From Gracilariopsis chorda (taxonomy: Eukaryota > Rhodophyta > Florideophyceae > Gracilariales > Gracilariaceae): DNA of 64,000 nucleotides. The DNA is taken from positions 124,001 to 188,000 of the forward strand of contig NBIV01000132.1 in assembly GCA_003194525.1 (NCBI GenBank), read 5' to 3'. This document shows positions 1 through 10,019 of the stretch, piece after piece. A model generated the notes under the pieces. That model saw only the letters and a list, made by a program, of their open reading frames with translations, made no database searches and was not told the origin of the DNA. Numbering within the stretch: the stretch's first letter is position 1; each line of letters begins with the position of its first letter. The position numbers and the translations under genes are program-made.

Positions 1-1652
1 GGCAACGAATGGTTCCAGTTTTGGTGAGCTTTTTCGCAAAACGTGATGCAGATATTTCAAAACCAGGACGCACATACCGTTGCGTTGCTTTGTGTTCTCA
101 CAAGCAATACTGGCTCCATAGGCCGCTAATAGAAAGGTCTAGTATGAGCATTTCAAAACTTTACGTCTCCCACAAAAAGCTTTCGCAAACACATTCCATG
201 ACAACTCATCACAGCGTGACATCGCATTCAAACATGTTCATTTCTTTTGCACCACTGACGGGCGTTCCAACGGAGGTGCTTATCTGAACAAATGCAAAGG
301 CCAATTGATGAGGCGCTGGATACACTTACGGTCGTATCTGTTTTGTGCTACTGACTCGCAGGAACGGTCCAACGCGATAGAACAACCATTCTCTCAGTTA
401 CTGATGAATTCATCCCTCAGGGTTGTGACGGAAATGTTTTCGAAGCAAGGTTTACACACATCGTATTAACTTTGGAGCACTCCCAGTATCTACTGGTATC
501 GTCGTGATGGCTCCTCTGAAAGCAAATAACATTCGATCTTTGCCTAGCTCGCAACATACAGTACATATAAGCGCAAATCGTCTTCCGTGTACATGGTAGC
601 GACATCAACGGTTGTCGCAGAAATGACGCTCTCCACCAAAAACAACGGCAGTCACACTTTATCGATTTCACCGTCGTCCGACAGCAAGGCCATTTCCAAA
701 TTCTCTAGCTATTAAAACGGTAGGAAGCGTAAAGCTCAGCTGCAGTAAGGAAAGCTTTTCCTAATCCTTTCAGTTGCTGTGAGAAGTGCATAAAGACGAA
801 ACAGTAAGAGCAAGTCTACCAGTGCTCTCTGATATAGACACGCGTCTTGAAAACACTCAATTTAGCATCCCCAAAAAAGCGCAAGTCTCCCAGTCTACCA
901 GACGAGTGCTATATATCGTGCGTGCACGACTCCGAGTATAAGCCCCATCGACCGATCAGCTCATTTGAGGTGTGCTTGATCGATTCGACACCACTTTACC
1001 GCGCGTTCTACCCGCCAAAAGCGTGGTCAATATAGAACCAATGCGCTCATTGGTCGATGGAGCGCTCAGTGATCATTGAAATTTCGAACCACGGTTGCCA
1101 TTCTTAGAGCACCTCCACCCATTTGTCAAACTCCAAATGCCATGATGTCGGGTTAGGTTACGCGCTGTTGTCGTAAGACTGACGCGCAGTATGATTCGTT
1201 TGGGGGCATTCCAAAGAAAATATTGGTTATTTATCATTGCGTTATTTGAGTTGGAGTTTGGATTGGAACCGGCCAAATTGGGTTTCAAATCGGGCGATTT
1301 TGGAGCGCGATTGCGCTGCTTCCAGTCCAACTCCAATGCGATGCTAGTTTTCTAAAATAATTTTCGGGAGAGTTTCTGCGCCAATCAGAGTGAACGATTG
1401 CGCTTACGGATACTGTCGTCTGTTGGATGCGTGAGCCTATCAAAAACCCGCTGGTGTCATACGTGTTGTCAGCTCAATTTGGTAGAATTGCAGTTTGCAA
1501 AATGGGTGGAGATGCTCTTATTTCTATATTCGCCGCGTATTGAAATCAGAAAAACAATCACACTGTCGATATGGCAACGACAAATGGCAATAACGCGCCT
1601 CAGTCTGGATATTTACGTTTTTTTGAGATATAGCTCTCTGCTAGACTTGCTC
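1..1652. other. No supported gene
   Basis: The stretch carries only short, unrelated open frames on both strands with no recognisable domain, signal peptide or splice pattern. I see no RNA gene in it. It may be intergenic DNA or an old, unrecognisable repeat. Confidence 0.5.
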
Positions 1653-1788
1653 TAAGGCCCTTTCTACATATGGACATGGACATGGGTTTTTGGCACTGCG
1701 CCGGGAAAAGAATTAAAAATAATTCATGTTTAATGAGCGAGAATGTAAAAACAAATCTGGTAGAAAGATTCCGAAGTGTCTCTTCCGT

Positions 1789-1811
1789 GGGGTCGCTCAA
1801 AGAGCGACCCC
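1789..1811. repeat. Perfect inverted repeat inside the MITE
   Basis: GGGGTCGCTC at 1789-1798 faces its exact complement at 1802-1811 with a three-base loop. It is one of the internal stems of the MITE. Confidence 0.8.
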
Positions 1812-1829
1812 AAAATCGTGGACAATGGA

Positions 1830-1884
1830 CCAGATGGATTTTTGTCCATGTCCATAATATGGACATGGACAAAAATCCATCTGG
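1830..1884. repeat. Perfect 26-bp hairpin inside the MITE
   Basis: Bases 1830-1855 and 1859-1884 are exact reverse complements around a three-base loop. The arms contain the repeated words CCATGTCC and GGACATGG. Such stems in MITEs can be small-RNA precursors if transcribed, but nothing here shows transcription. Confidence 0.85.
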
Positions 1885-1908
1885 TCTCCATATGTAGAAA
1901 GGGCCTAA

Positions 1909-2278
1909 GAGTCCATTAAGATTAGCACTTTCCCCAGCAAAGTGAATTCACAACGTCAGGTTGCACCATTCAACCACCCCATCCCGCCTTTCCCTACATT
2001 CCGCGACACGTGAATTGATTGATTCTCACCCAGTGGGTAATCCTTTACCTTCGGTACCTGCGGTAGTCTTGAGGTTCACCTTTATTCCTTTCTCACAGGT
2101 TGACGTATTTTCTTGTCGCGCTTTACAACATAATCCTTTATGATATTAAAATTTCGGAAGCTGTTTACCTGCTTTCAAAAAAAAACCTAAACACGTACGA
2201 TTAGTGGTTAAACGGACTATAATCTGTTTTATACGGCACCGCAGCATCGAGACAACTGACAATTGTCAAGAGGTTAGC
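1909..2278. other. No supported gene
   Basis: Unannotated sequence between the MITE and the copia element. No coding, RNA or repeat signal was seen. Confidence 0.4.
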
Positions 2279-2283
2279 CAAAG

Positions 2284-2512
2284 TATTGGTTGTGTGGACA
2301 TTTCGCGCAGCGCACAGGGTCCGTTCAAAGGGGAGAAAAAGCAGTGAGAAGTCCGTTTTCTTAGTCACTGTCCCCCGCCCTTGGCAGGCAGTGCCAAGCG
2401 CGACTCAGGAGTTTATTTTAGCTCATCCTCGGAGGAGCGCGAGCTGCACGAGGCCATGTCAGCGTAAGTTGTTGTTGAGCTTACGTCAGTAGTGCAACTC
2501 AGTAGTCCAACA
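2284..2512 (-). repeat. 3' LTR of the copia element
   Basis: Near-identical to 7759-7987. On the minus strand it starts TGTTGG and ends CCAATA. The polypurine tract abuts it at 2513. Confidence 0.93.
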
Positions 2513-2520
2513 CCCCCCCA
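2513..2520 (-). other. Polypurine tract of the copia element
   Basis: A run of seven G on the minus strand lies directly before the TGTTG start of the 3' LTR, where plus-strand DNA priming occurs in LTR elements. Confidence 0.7.
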
Positions 2521-2589
2521 GTTGGCGGTAAACAGCCAAAGCAGAATAAATCCCTCTTGAGGTTTAGCGTAGATAAGAAAGAGAAGTGA

Positions 2590-2664
2590 CCGTAGCAGAG
2601 TGGTAACACTCTGGTTAAGTGAGAAAAAAGTACTAGGTTCAAGACCAACCAGGTGCTCGACGAA
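2590..2664 (+). other. tRNA-like relic with A-box and B-box resemblance
   Basis: The stretch contains TAGCAGAGTGG, close to a tRNA A box, and GGTTCAAGACC, close to a B box, about 45 bases apart as in a tRNA gene. The T stem pairs poorly and no convincing acceptor or anticodon stem could be folded, so this is not called as a tRNA. It lies in the untranslated 3' part of the copia element, antisense to it. Confidence 0.3.
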
Positions 2665-2981
2665 ATGAGACCGTTAAGTCATGAAGTGCTGACGCGAAAA
2701 TAGCGTCCGTGTTGTATATCCGTTACGAAGGCTGACCACTGGAAGGTGTATTGAGGGCCTACTTAATTGTTGGGGCAGGGATGTCCAGTTCGGCTGTAAT
2801 TCCCCGCCTTCGTAACGGTAACACAATGTACTGTAATGGCGAGAACCGCGCAGCGGGGGGCGATCTCGTGTCTTACGCATAACCTGGAGCGAACTCTTTT
2901 TCCTTTTTTGTTTCCATAGCATACTCCAGATAAAGTGCAGGCATCGAAGACGTATAAAGTATAGTTCGACAACTAATGTTT

Positions 2982-5900
2982 CTACAGATGCGCTGAAACC
3001 TTTTTTGGCAGTGTTCCTTCGTTCATTATTCGGTTTAATAAACGAAACGAGTGTGGATTGATCTTCGTTAAGGCGTCCGCGATATTTGATGATCCAGGAA
3101 GCCAGCAAATTTCGTGTAGTTCCCCTGATTCAAACGAATCTCGAAGCCTTGAAACGGTAGGTCGTAGGCGGTAGTCTCTCTGTTCATGCAACGTAGAGAT
3201 TGTAGAATAAAGACCAAAAGAGTCAACGAAAAGACTTGTCAGAATTTGTTTTGCAAAACCAGACTCATGGAAGAAGTAGGGAAGAGTCTGCGAAACAAAA
3301 ACAGATCGGTCTGTTGCAAAGGCTGCCGCAATGATTTCAGCTCCTGCAGAAGAAAAAGAAACACGCGTCTGTTTTGATGAATGCCAGTCAATAACATGAT
3401 ATATGCAATCAGAGCTTTGATAAGCAAGTATTCCCGAAACATATCCAGATTGTCCGTATGATGTCGCACCGGTAGCAGCGTCACTAAAACTGAGGAGATG
3501 TATCTGTGAAGCAGAGGAAACAGGGGTGGGCAAGGCCTTGTAAAAAAAAGCTGGGTTAAGGCTCTTAAGTTGCTTTGTTCCGCTGTTTAGCTGACGCATG
3601 TGGTGTACCTTGAGGCGAGATACCTGTTGCTGGAGCTTGCTTGCAACGACTGAAGCTTGAGGGAGTGCTCCATGACCAAGAAAGTTGAGCTTACCCGTCA
3701 AGCTCTGAAAATCGCGTAGTTCCGTAGCTGTGCAGATGTCATCGTTTTCCTTTTTCCTTGGAGGAGGAACAGAAAGAGGAACAATTTTTTCTTGGAACTC
3801 CTTCATTGATACTCGTATTGAGAAGTCTGGCAATTGAGTGATGAAAAGACGATTGAAAACCATGTCCTGGCCTTGCAAGAATCTTCCGACCTCGAACTGT
3901 GCAGATATATATTCATGAAACCGAATCAGTTCCTCATGGCTTCCTGCGAATATCATATCGTCTACCACTTTTGCCAGAATTAAGACAACTTCTTGATTCT
4001 CCCATAAAAGAAACAGCTGAGGGTGTCCCGGAATCGTGACAAAACCATGCTTCAACAACCAATCCTCCACACAAAGTTGCCACAAGCGACTAGAGTCAAC
4101 GAGACCATACGTTGGGACAAGTATTTTCCAGACTTCGTCAAACGTATCTACCCAGCTTCTCGGGGGCCTCATATATATGTCACGTTTGATGGAGCCCGCT
4201 TGCAGATAAGCAGACTTAATGTCAATGGAGGCAAGTCGAAAATGAAACAGGACTGCCATCCAGAGTACCAGTCTAATAGCAGGGAATTGGGCTGTTGCCG
4301 AATCCGATCGCAACTGGTCTTTATCTTTGTCCTTGTTCCCATGTGGTACGAGCCGGCATTTAAGTTTCAAAGCTTTGCTCTCTCCGTCATGTTTGATGAC
4401 AAAGAAATGATGCGAAGAGATGAGGTTGGCGTTTCGAAGGAGAGACCGAATGGAGACCGGTTTATATGCCTTATTTCTGCGGTAAGCTTCTCTCTCGTTG
4501 GCAATGGCATGATCCAGCAACCAACGGGGCGCGCATTGGAGCTTGTGTTCGGATAAAGGCCCTGATCCTAAAGAATTGCGGAGTTCTCGAAGTATTGGTT
4601 GGAAAGCAGACTTGAGAGGTAATGGTTTCATCTTCGAAGATGCATAGAGACCAATATCTCTAGAGGGAGCGTTGAAGGATTGACAGAACTGCGTTTTTGC
4701 CAGATATGAAATACTAGCTGGATGGTAATCCCACACGGCGTAGTCCAAGGGACAATGTTCAAAGACATCATCAATCTGCATTGGTGAATGATCCGTAGCT
4801 ACCACTAGTGGGTTTGGGATTGGTCGGAGGATAGGTTCTTTCACGACAGCGTTAACGCTGTCCATAATCTTGGAGGGCAGCTCTTGGAAACCAAGTTGTA
4901 GACGTTCCAAGTCTCTGAGAAGGGGACTGAGCGGTCTAAGTCTCAGATCCTCGTACGCAACAGCGTAGTTGTTACCGCCTGATTTGGGCTTAGAAGAGAC
5001 TGCGAACAGATGGCTGTAGGTCTCGTTTACGTATCCTTCAAGCCAGACACCACGTTTTTGGGTTTTTCTGAAGAAGAAAACCGGAGTCCCGGGCGAAAGC
5101 AACGTTCGAGATAACGTTTTGATGTCCCCAGACCTCAAAAAACGATGCAGAGCTCGCCGTGTGGTTTGCTCTGTATGCTCCGAGATAATATCCTTGCTGG
5201 TTGGACTTTGAGAAAGCCCAGTGATTGAAGGTCTGTAACCTCGAGCCAACTCGAAACTGGATACTAGGTTTGAGCCTTGGAGAATGTTCTTTAGAAAAGC
5301 AGCTTTGGAGACAATTTCATGGTCTGAGGAGACCGGTATACCTCGAGATATTGCGTATTCACGATCCTTTAGTAATCGCTGTATGAGATAGCGTACAGAC
5401 TCATGAGAAGATTCGACAATACCAACTTTGTTGTGTCTTCTCGCAGGACGTGGAGAGAACTTGATTTGATTCTCTGCACATAAGAGTTGGATTTGGTCAT
5501 TGTTGAACTCGGGATCTCCTGAAAGTTCTCTTGGAGGCCCGTGTACTGTGATCCAGTGCAATAAAATGGACTTCCGTGCTTCAATCATTGAACGAGAGAA
5601 TGTCAATAAAGCCACAGTTAGGCCAGTAGCTGCGTCTTTCATGTGTAGGATGGGAAGATTTCCCAGCTCTGCAACAAACATGAAGTGAACCTGCAAATGA
5701 TCGTTAAAGCTTTGTAAAAGACGTGAGAATGAAACCTTTCTGGAAGCAAGGGGCCGCCCAGTCGACTTGCAACTTGTGCATTTGTCATATGCTTCGTCCA
5801 GAAGCGCTGCGAGAGTTTTGGTCAGAAGTTTTGCTTGTCGACAGAGGTTCTTCATTTCCCTTGGACGCATATGGGTATAAACATGAAACCGTTTCGCAAA

Positions 5901-6347
5901 AAGTTCTTCATTTTCGATGAACTGTCTCTTCGTTTTCAAAGTTGGAGCAAAAAATGCTTTCATCGACTTGATACTGGAAGGTACGAGAAGAAGACGGGTG
6001 CGCTTGGACAGATCTTGTCCAGTGCAGTACGTTCTGAGAAGGATTTCAGTTGGTCCAGCGACCCCTTTCGGAATGCGCAATTGGTTTGCATTGCCAAGCA
6101 CATCTGAACGAGAGAGTAAGTCATTTCCTAGCAGAATAGGTCCATCACCAACTACTACATAAAACGGAATATAGAAAGCGTTTCCGTATTCGTCTTCACC
6201 TTCTAGTGTCCAGATCGCAAACACTGGGAGCGCATTGGCACAGTGTTCTCCAAAGCCATGTAGAAATGGTTCACAATCTAAAGGTTTGAGTTCTAACTCA
6301 ATACGCAGAGATGCGCAGAGCTGAGAGATCAATTCAATTCCTCCCAC
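2982..6347 (-). CDS. pol: Copia pol polyprotein (integrase, reverse transcriptase, RNase H)
   Basis: One open frame of 1,121 codons. The N-terminal part resembles a retroviral-type aspartic protease region. The integrase core follows at about residues 215-330, then a copia-type reverse transcriptase with LASIDIKSAYLQA and the catalytic VVDDM box (near 3955-3975), and a C-terminal RNase H (FSDAATG, SAGAEIIAA, SNIADALTK). Integrase before reverse transcriptase is diagnostic of Ty1/copia. The frame is long and reads well, consistent with the young LTRs. It would copy the element RNA into DNA and insert it. Confidence 0.93.
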   Translation of the reverse strand: MGGIELISQLCASLRIELELKPLDCEPFLHGFGEHCANALPVFAIWTLEGEDEYGNAFYIPFYVVVGDGPILLGNDLLSRSDVLGNANQLRIPKGVAGPTEILLRTYCTGQDLSKRTRLLLVPSSIKSMKAFFAPTLKTKRQFIENEELFAKRFHVYTHMRPREMKNLCRQAKLLTKTLAALLDEAYDKCTSCKSTGRPLASRKVSFSRLLQSFNDHLQVHFMFVAELGNLPILHMKDAATGLTVALLTFSRSMIEARKSILLHWITVHGPPRELSGDPEFNNDQIQLLCAENQIKFSPRPARRHNKVGIVESSHESVRYLIQRLLKDREYAISRGIPVSSDHEIVSKAAFLKNILQGSNLVSSFELARGYRPSITGLSQSPTSKDIISEHTEQTTRRALHRFLRSGDIKTLSRTLLSPGTPVFFFRKTQKRGVWLEGYVNETYSHLFAVSSKPKSGGNNYAVAYEDLRLRPLSPLLRDLERLQLGFQELPSKIMDSVNAVVKEPILRPIPNPLVVATDHSPMQIDDVFEHCPLDYAVWDYHPASISYLAKTQFCQSFNAPSRDIGLYASSKMKPLPLKSAFQPILRELRNSLGSGPLSEHKLQCAPRWLLDHAIANEREAYRRNKAYKPVSIRSLLRNANLISSHHFFVIKHDGESKALKLKCRLVPHGNKDKDKDQLRSDSATAQFPAIRLVLWMAVLFHFRLASIDIKSAYLQAGSIKRDIYMRPPRSWVDTFDEVWKILVPTYGLVDSSRLWQLCVEDWLLKHGFVTIPGHPQLFLLWENQEVVLILAKVVDDMIFAGSHEELIRFHEYISAQFEVGRFLQGQDMVFNRLFITQLPDFSIRVSMKEFQEKIVPLSVPPPRKKENDDICTATELRDFQSLTGKLNFLGHGALPQASVVASKLQQQVSRLKVHHMRQLNSGTKQLKSLNPAFFYKALPTPVSSASQIHLLSFSDAATGATSYGQSGYVSGILAYQSSDCIYHVIDWHSSKQTRVSFSSAGAEIIAAAFATDRSVFVSQTLPYFFHESGFAKQILTSLFVDSFGLYSTISTLHEQRDYRLRPTVSRLRDSFESGELHEICWLPGSSNIADALTKINPHSFRLLNRIMNEGTLPKKVSAHL

Positions 6348-6427
6348 ACTCTTCGGACAGCCTGGGTCAAGGATCGGATTTGGATCCTTAGATGGCCTTA
6401 TATCTGAGTAGGCTTCACTACCTGCAG

Positions 6428-7705
6428 TTAACGACGACTGGTTTGCAAGGGAGTGAAGCCCCGCCGAAAATCCTGGCGTTCAGTATGGTGTGGCCGATCC
6501 TGTTCTGAAGGATTCAACTTTTCTGATCGAAGCCGTTTCGTGTAGAAACTAGGATTTTCACATTCTTCTGATCCTCGGCGATGGTTTTTTGAGCCACAGT
6601 CGTAACAAAATCCTCTATCATCTGGCTTCCGTTTCTTGTCCTTGACAACAACTGCGGGCGGTCTAGTTTTGTGTTTCTGTGTAGACAAGGGTCCAGAAAA
6701 CGACGAGCCCATGGGATGCAAACGATCAGATTGAAGACCTAGCTTTTTCTGGTATGCAGCCATAGCCTGATTAAGGCGCTGCTCAACGCGCTGTTCCACT
6801 TATTGTGATACCATGTTATCAATTTCCGACTTCGTGTAGGTCTTTTCTGCGCTCTTCGGTGACGAGGTCAGGTTGCGAATGACTGTAACTGCATCATCAA
6901 GATTGAGCTTGCAACGGAGACCAGTAGAAAATATGTCACTTTCTTCTTCAACGGATGCTTTCTTTTCGGTGAGGTAATTCTCTAGTTGAAAATTCTCATC
7001 AATCACATTGGTAACTTGTGATATGAGCGATTGAGCTTTGCTTCGAGCGGTAGCTGCATTGTCAGAAGATAGCGGTCTGTTTTCGTTTCGTTGAAGCACC
7101 TGTTTCAGATCCCTGAATACCTTCAACCCTTGAGAAAGTGACTCCATTGTAATAGAGATTTCTTCTTGAACTTCGGCTTTCATTCGAGCCTCTGCTAAAG
7201 CTACAAGCTGAAGCTTGGCGTTGGTCAGAGTTTCTTTACTGAGCAAAGCATTGTTTAGGAGCGTGATCGAACGTACCTCGCCAACCTGATATGATGCAGA
7301 TAAGCCAACATGCATTAGGTGTTCATCGGCTAAACCGCGAAAGCGCGAAGCAAACAAGTTCAAGTCTTCCAAACGAGACCGACGAGAAGACGTAACGTCA
7401 TTAAACGAGGATATCAAGCGTGTAACAACTGCTATCGGGGGGTCAACTGCAATTAGCTTAACAATCTGCTTGATGGCCTCAATCTGGTATGCTTGCTTGT
7501 AATTGATAAGTTTCTTCCTCTGAGCTTCGTCGACGATAGCTTTCTGTTCTCTCGGAAGACCACGGTCGTACAAGTGTCTTGCGAGTGTGGCATAGACTGT
7601 TTTGTAAAGACGATCGGAACCTTGTTGCGACGCTGCTTGAATCGTTTCAACCCAACGCGACACTTCCTGACGATACTCTTGCAAATCTCCCGCAGGATTG
7701 AACAT
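6428..7705 (-). CDS. gag: Copia gag with zinc knuckle
   Basis: A capsid-like part (6800-7705, 301 codons, rich in helices, starting MFNPAGDLQEY) is followed by a basic part (6428-6799) with a zinc knuckle CYDCGSKNHRRGSEEC, a slightly widened CCHC pattern. Position between the 5' LTR and pol, and the knuckle, support gag; the capsid part has no sequence motif I can name. Confidence 0.8.
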
Positions 7706-7742
7706 TGGGGGTCTGTAGGCGCGAAGGGTTTTGCGCTACCCT

Positions 7743-7758
7743 GTGCTGGGCCCATAAC
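7743..7758 (-). other. Primer binding site matching the initiator tRNA-Met anticodon arm
   Basis: The plus-strand word GTGCTGGGCCCATAAC equals the conserved anticodon stem-loop of eukaryotic initiator tRNA-Met and ends exactly at the LTR boundary. The element RNA would therefore pair with the 5' half of a tRNA cut in its anticodon loop, the priming mode established for Drosophila copia. Confidence 0.85.
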
Positions 7759-7987
7759 TATTGGTTATGTGGACATTTCGCGCAGCGCACAGGGTCCGTT
7801 CAAAGGGGATAAAAAGCAGTGAGAAGTCCGTCTTCTTCGTCACTGTCCCCCGCCCTTGGCAGGCAGTGCCAAGCGCGACTCAGGAGTTTATTTTAGCTCA
7901 TCCTCGGAGGAGCGCGAGCTGCACGAGGCCATGTCAGCGTAAGTTGTTGATGAGCTTACGTCAGTAGTGCAACTCAGTAGTGCAACA
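7759..7987 (-). repeat. 5' LTR of the copia element
   Basis: Partner of 2284-2512, with about 97% identity counted by eye. It should carry the element's promoter. Confidence 0.93.
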
Positions 7988-7992
7988 CAAAG

Positions 7993-9331
7993 AACATAGC
8001 TGTGTGAAGGTGTCTGTGCACCTCTTCAACTCCTTACAATAGCTTCGCCCCTCTACAATCTTCTGTATCCAGATGGTTACCATACGATCCTTCAACCACG
8101 AGAAATCAATACAGGCTATAGTTTCTACGTTCTGAATTCTTTAGCTTTAGCTTTTGTGGAGTGTGTACGTACAGTTCTGAGAGCACGTACAAGTCCGTCA
8201 CGATGAACGGAGGATGGACGTACTAGTACTACTTTGAGCTGACAATACCTCCGCTGACAGCGCGTTCCAGAATTCGGACACGTGCTCGTCCCCCACCTCA
8301 CACAAACCTTGGAAACGTCCGACAGTAGCACGAGACTTTTCTCTTTCCACGCTGGATTAGTCAGCAATGCTGCACGTCGCAGTGCCAAACTGCGTCACGG
8401 ATTCCGAGTTGCTTTACAGTTTACAAGCTGTTCTGTAAGACTGCTCAAGTTGCTCCAACCCCCAGTTGGGCGAGACATCAAAACGAGCCGCAAGAATCTC
8501 CAATGCATGATGTGTCAAACATTATCCCTGGTAGTGAACAGGTTGCATTTCATCCTCAGAATGATGATGGTGTGATCCTTCGTAACCGTGCTTCGGAAAC
8601 AAATGCAGATGGTTGGCGAGCACCTCTTCCAAGGCCAAATCTTTTCGTAGTCTATTCAGAACCGCTTGCGAACGTTTTTCTGAGGAAAACAAGGGCCTTT
8701 CTTTGCAAGTGAGCAAGGAGGTTTTGGAACCATGTCATGTAGATGCGCGCTTCATTAGCAGTTTCATTTCCTCTGGGGAAATGCTGCAGCATACATATCA
8801 CACTATGAGTTAACCGCTAGCAATCCTACCCCTGGCACAGAGTAATCTTTTGACATGTCATGCTTCAATAGGAGAAAGGTAAGCCATCAATTAGCCCTCC
8901 GTGAAACAAAAGACGTGACCTATCGAAAAGACTGCCCACGTTCATCAATAGTACCGAATGAAAACTATCGATTTGCACACTGTAACGCTTCCGTATAGAA
9001 GTGTCTGTCTACAATTGTCCGCTGCTTTCCATTCCCATTGTGCAGCCGTGTGTTCATTAGCTTTGGATAAATCGCGGCAGCACAGAGAGAGCAAGACGTA
9101 CGTCTCATACGAGAGTAGTCTCCAAGAGGGCTGTTCATCACAGATATTTACCCACGAAAGCACTCAAAGCCTCAAAAATCCGGTACCTGGCGCCATGTTG
9201 AACGGGCAATACAACGAATCAGGTGATCATGTTAATCCTACGCATCTCCAAGTCATCTTCATTCGCTTGTCGCCCCAGCTGCTAAAAGATACAGCTGGAA
9301 CAGAACGTGGAATGTAGTTCCATTATTATCC
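7993..9331. other. No supported gene
   Basis: Several frames of 60-119 codons overlap on both strands, none with a recognisable domain, a signal peptide with a promoter, or splice sites that extend it. I could not support a gene. Confidence 0.45.
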
Positions 9332-9949
9332 TTAGCTACGGAAACAGTTTGGTTTGCCGGGTCCTTCGATATATGACCCACCACATCTATCACAACAAGA
9401 ACGACCAACAGCTTTATAAACCCCCTTGATATCATCAGTAGCCCCGTTGATATTGACTCGTTTGTATTCATGACAAGCTTCGAGGAAATCGTCACTTCGA
9501 TCAAAGCAATTTCTCATGCATGACATCACGTCATCTGGGCTCGCCTTGTGAATAAACGTGGCGAACAAACTTGGACAAGAGCATCGCACACCAAATTCTC
9601 CCTCAAAAAAGTGGTCAGTAGTATCCGCAATGCAACCAGTAGGTGAAGGCGAGGGAGAAGGAGGCACTCGTACCGGGCCAGCTTCCGTACAAATCGCGTA
9701 CGGATACCGTGAATGACCGTGTCGACTTTCGCAGCCTTCCAGAATGCAGGAGTCCAATCTGTCCAAACACCCTGCAAAGGCAGTCCATGCGGGGAGACAC
9801 TTATTCGGGCATGACAGAGCTGTCCTTACGCCAGCTTTCCGAAGTCGAGAATCCAAGGTCGTGTGTCCAGGAGTAACATGGCCAGCACCAACTCCAACAA
9901 GTATGAAGACGGCGAGGGATTGAATAGCTAGTGCTTTTGAAAAATGCAT
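9332..9949 (-). CDS. Secreted cysteine-rich protein, 205 aa
   Basis: Unrecognised family. A signal peptide starts at MHFSKALAIQ (hydrophobic to about residue 23) and the mature part has 16 cysteines, an even number that fits disulphide pairing, with CC and CxxC groups near the C-terminus and a PSPSPSPT linker in the middle. A Met ten codons upstream (9979) is also in frame, but the TATA box at 10007-10014 puts the transcription start near 9980, so 9949 is the better start and leaves a short leader. No intron is evident. It most likely acts outside the cell or in the cell wall; its role is unknown. The 49.0-kb gene is a second short cysteine-rich secreted protein in the window, without clear sequence similarity. 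Confidence 0.75.
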   Translation of the reverse strand: MHFSKALAIQSLAVFILVGVGAGHVTPGHTTLDSRLRKAGVRTALSCPNKCLPAWTAFAGCLDRLDSCILEGCESRHGHSRYPYAICTEAGPVRVPPSPSPSPTGCIADTTDHFFEGEFGVRCSCPSLFATFIHKASPDDVMSCMRNCFDRSDDFLEACHEYKRVNINGATDDIKGVYKAVGRSCCDRCGGSYIEGPGKPNCFRS

Positions 9950-10006
9950 CTTGCTTGTGGTTGCGATTTTTGTGAGCATCGAGAGAAATGGAGACGTATG
10001 GGAAAG

Positions 10007-10014
10007 TTTATATA
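10007..10014 (-). promoter_or_regulatory. TATA box of the 9.3-kb secreted-protein gene
   Basis: TATATAAA on the minus strand, about 58 bases before the chosen start codon, the only good TATA word near this gene's 5' end. Confidence 0.6.
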
Positions 10015-10019
10015 CACGG

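Larger units (their letters stand above)
1656..1905. mobile_element. MITE, 250 bp, TAA target duplication
   Basis: The two ends are perfect 19-base inverted repeats (1656-1674 GGCCCTTTCTACATATGGA and its complement at 1887-1905), each flanked by TAA (1653-1655 and 1906-1908). No coding capacity is present. A TWA target duplication with short terminal inverted repeats is typical of MITEs mobilised by PIF/Harbinger transposases. The tip resembles the ends of the larger Harbinger-like elements at 55.7-63.2 kb (GGGCCGTTCTATG). The body holds two further perfect foldbacks, so the single strand would form a long branched hairpin. The exact duplication and perfect ends suggest a fairly recent insertion. 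Confidence 0.85.
2279..7992 (-). mobile_element. Ty1/copia LTR retrotransposon, nearly whole
   Basis: A copia element reading on the minus strand, 2284-7987, bounded by 229-base LTRs and a 5-base target duplication CAAAG (2279-2283 and 7988-7992). Read 5' to 3' it has the 5' LTR, a primer site, gag with a zinc knuckle, a long pol frame (integrase, reverse transcriptase, RNase H, in copia order), a polypurine tract and the 3' LTR. The LTRs differ at only about six of 229 positions, so the insertion is young. The coding part looks close to whole, with about two interruptions between the gag, knuckle and pol units; some copia relatives use read-through or frameshifting at such joints. It could belong to the GalEa-like copia elements known from red algae, which is not tested here. 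Confidence 0.95.

Noticed and set aside
4023-4556. Plus-strand frame of 177 codons
   Set aside because: Antisense to the copia reverse transcriptase.
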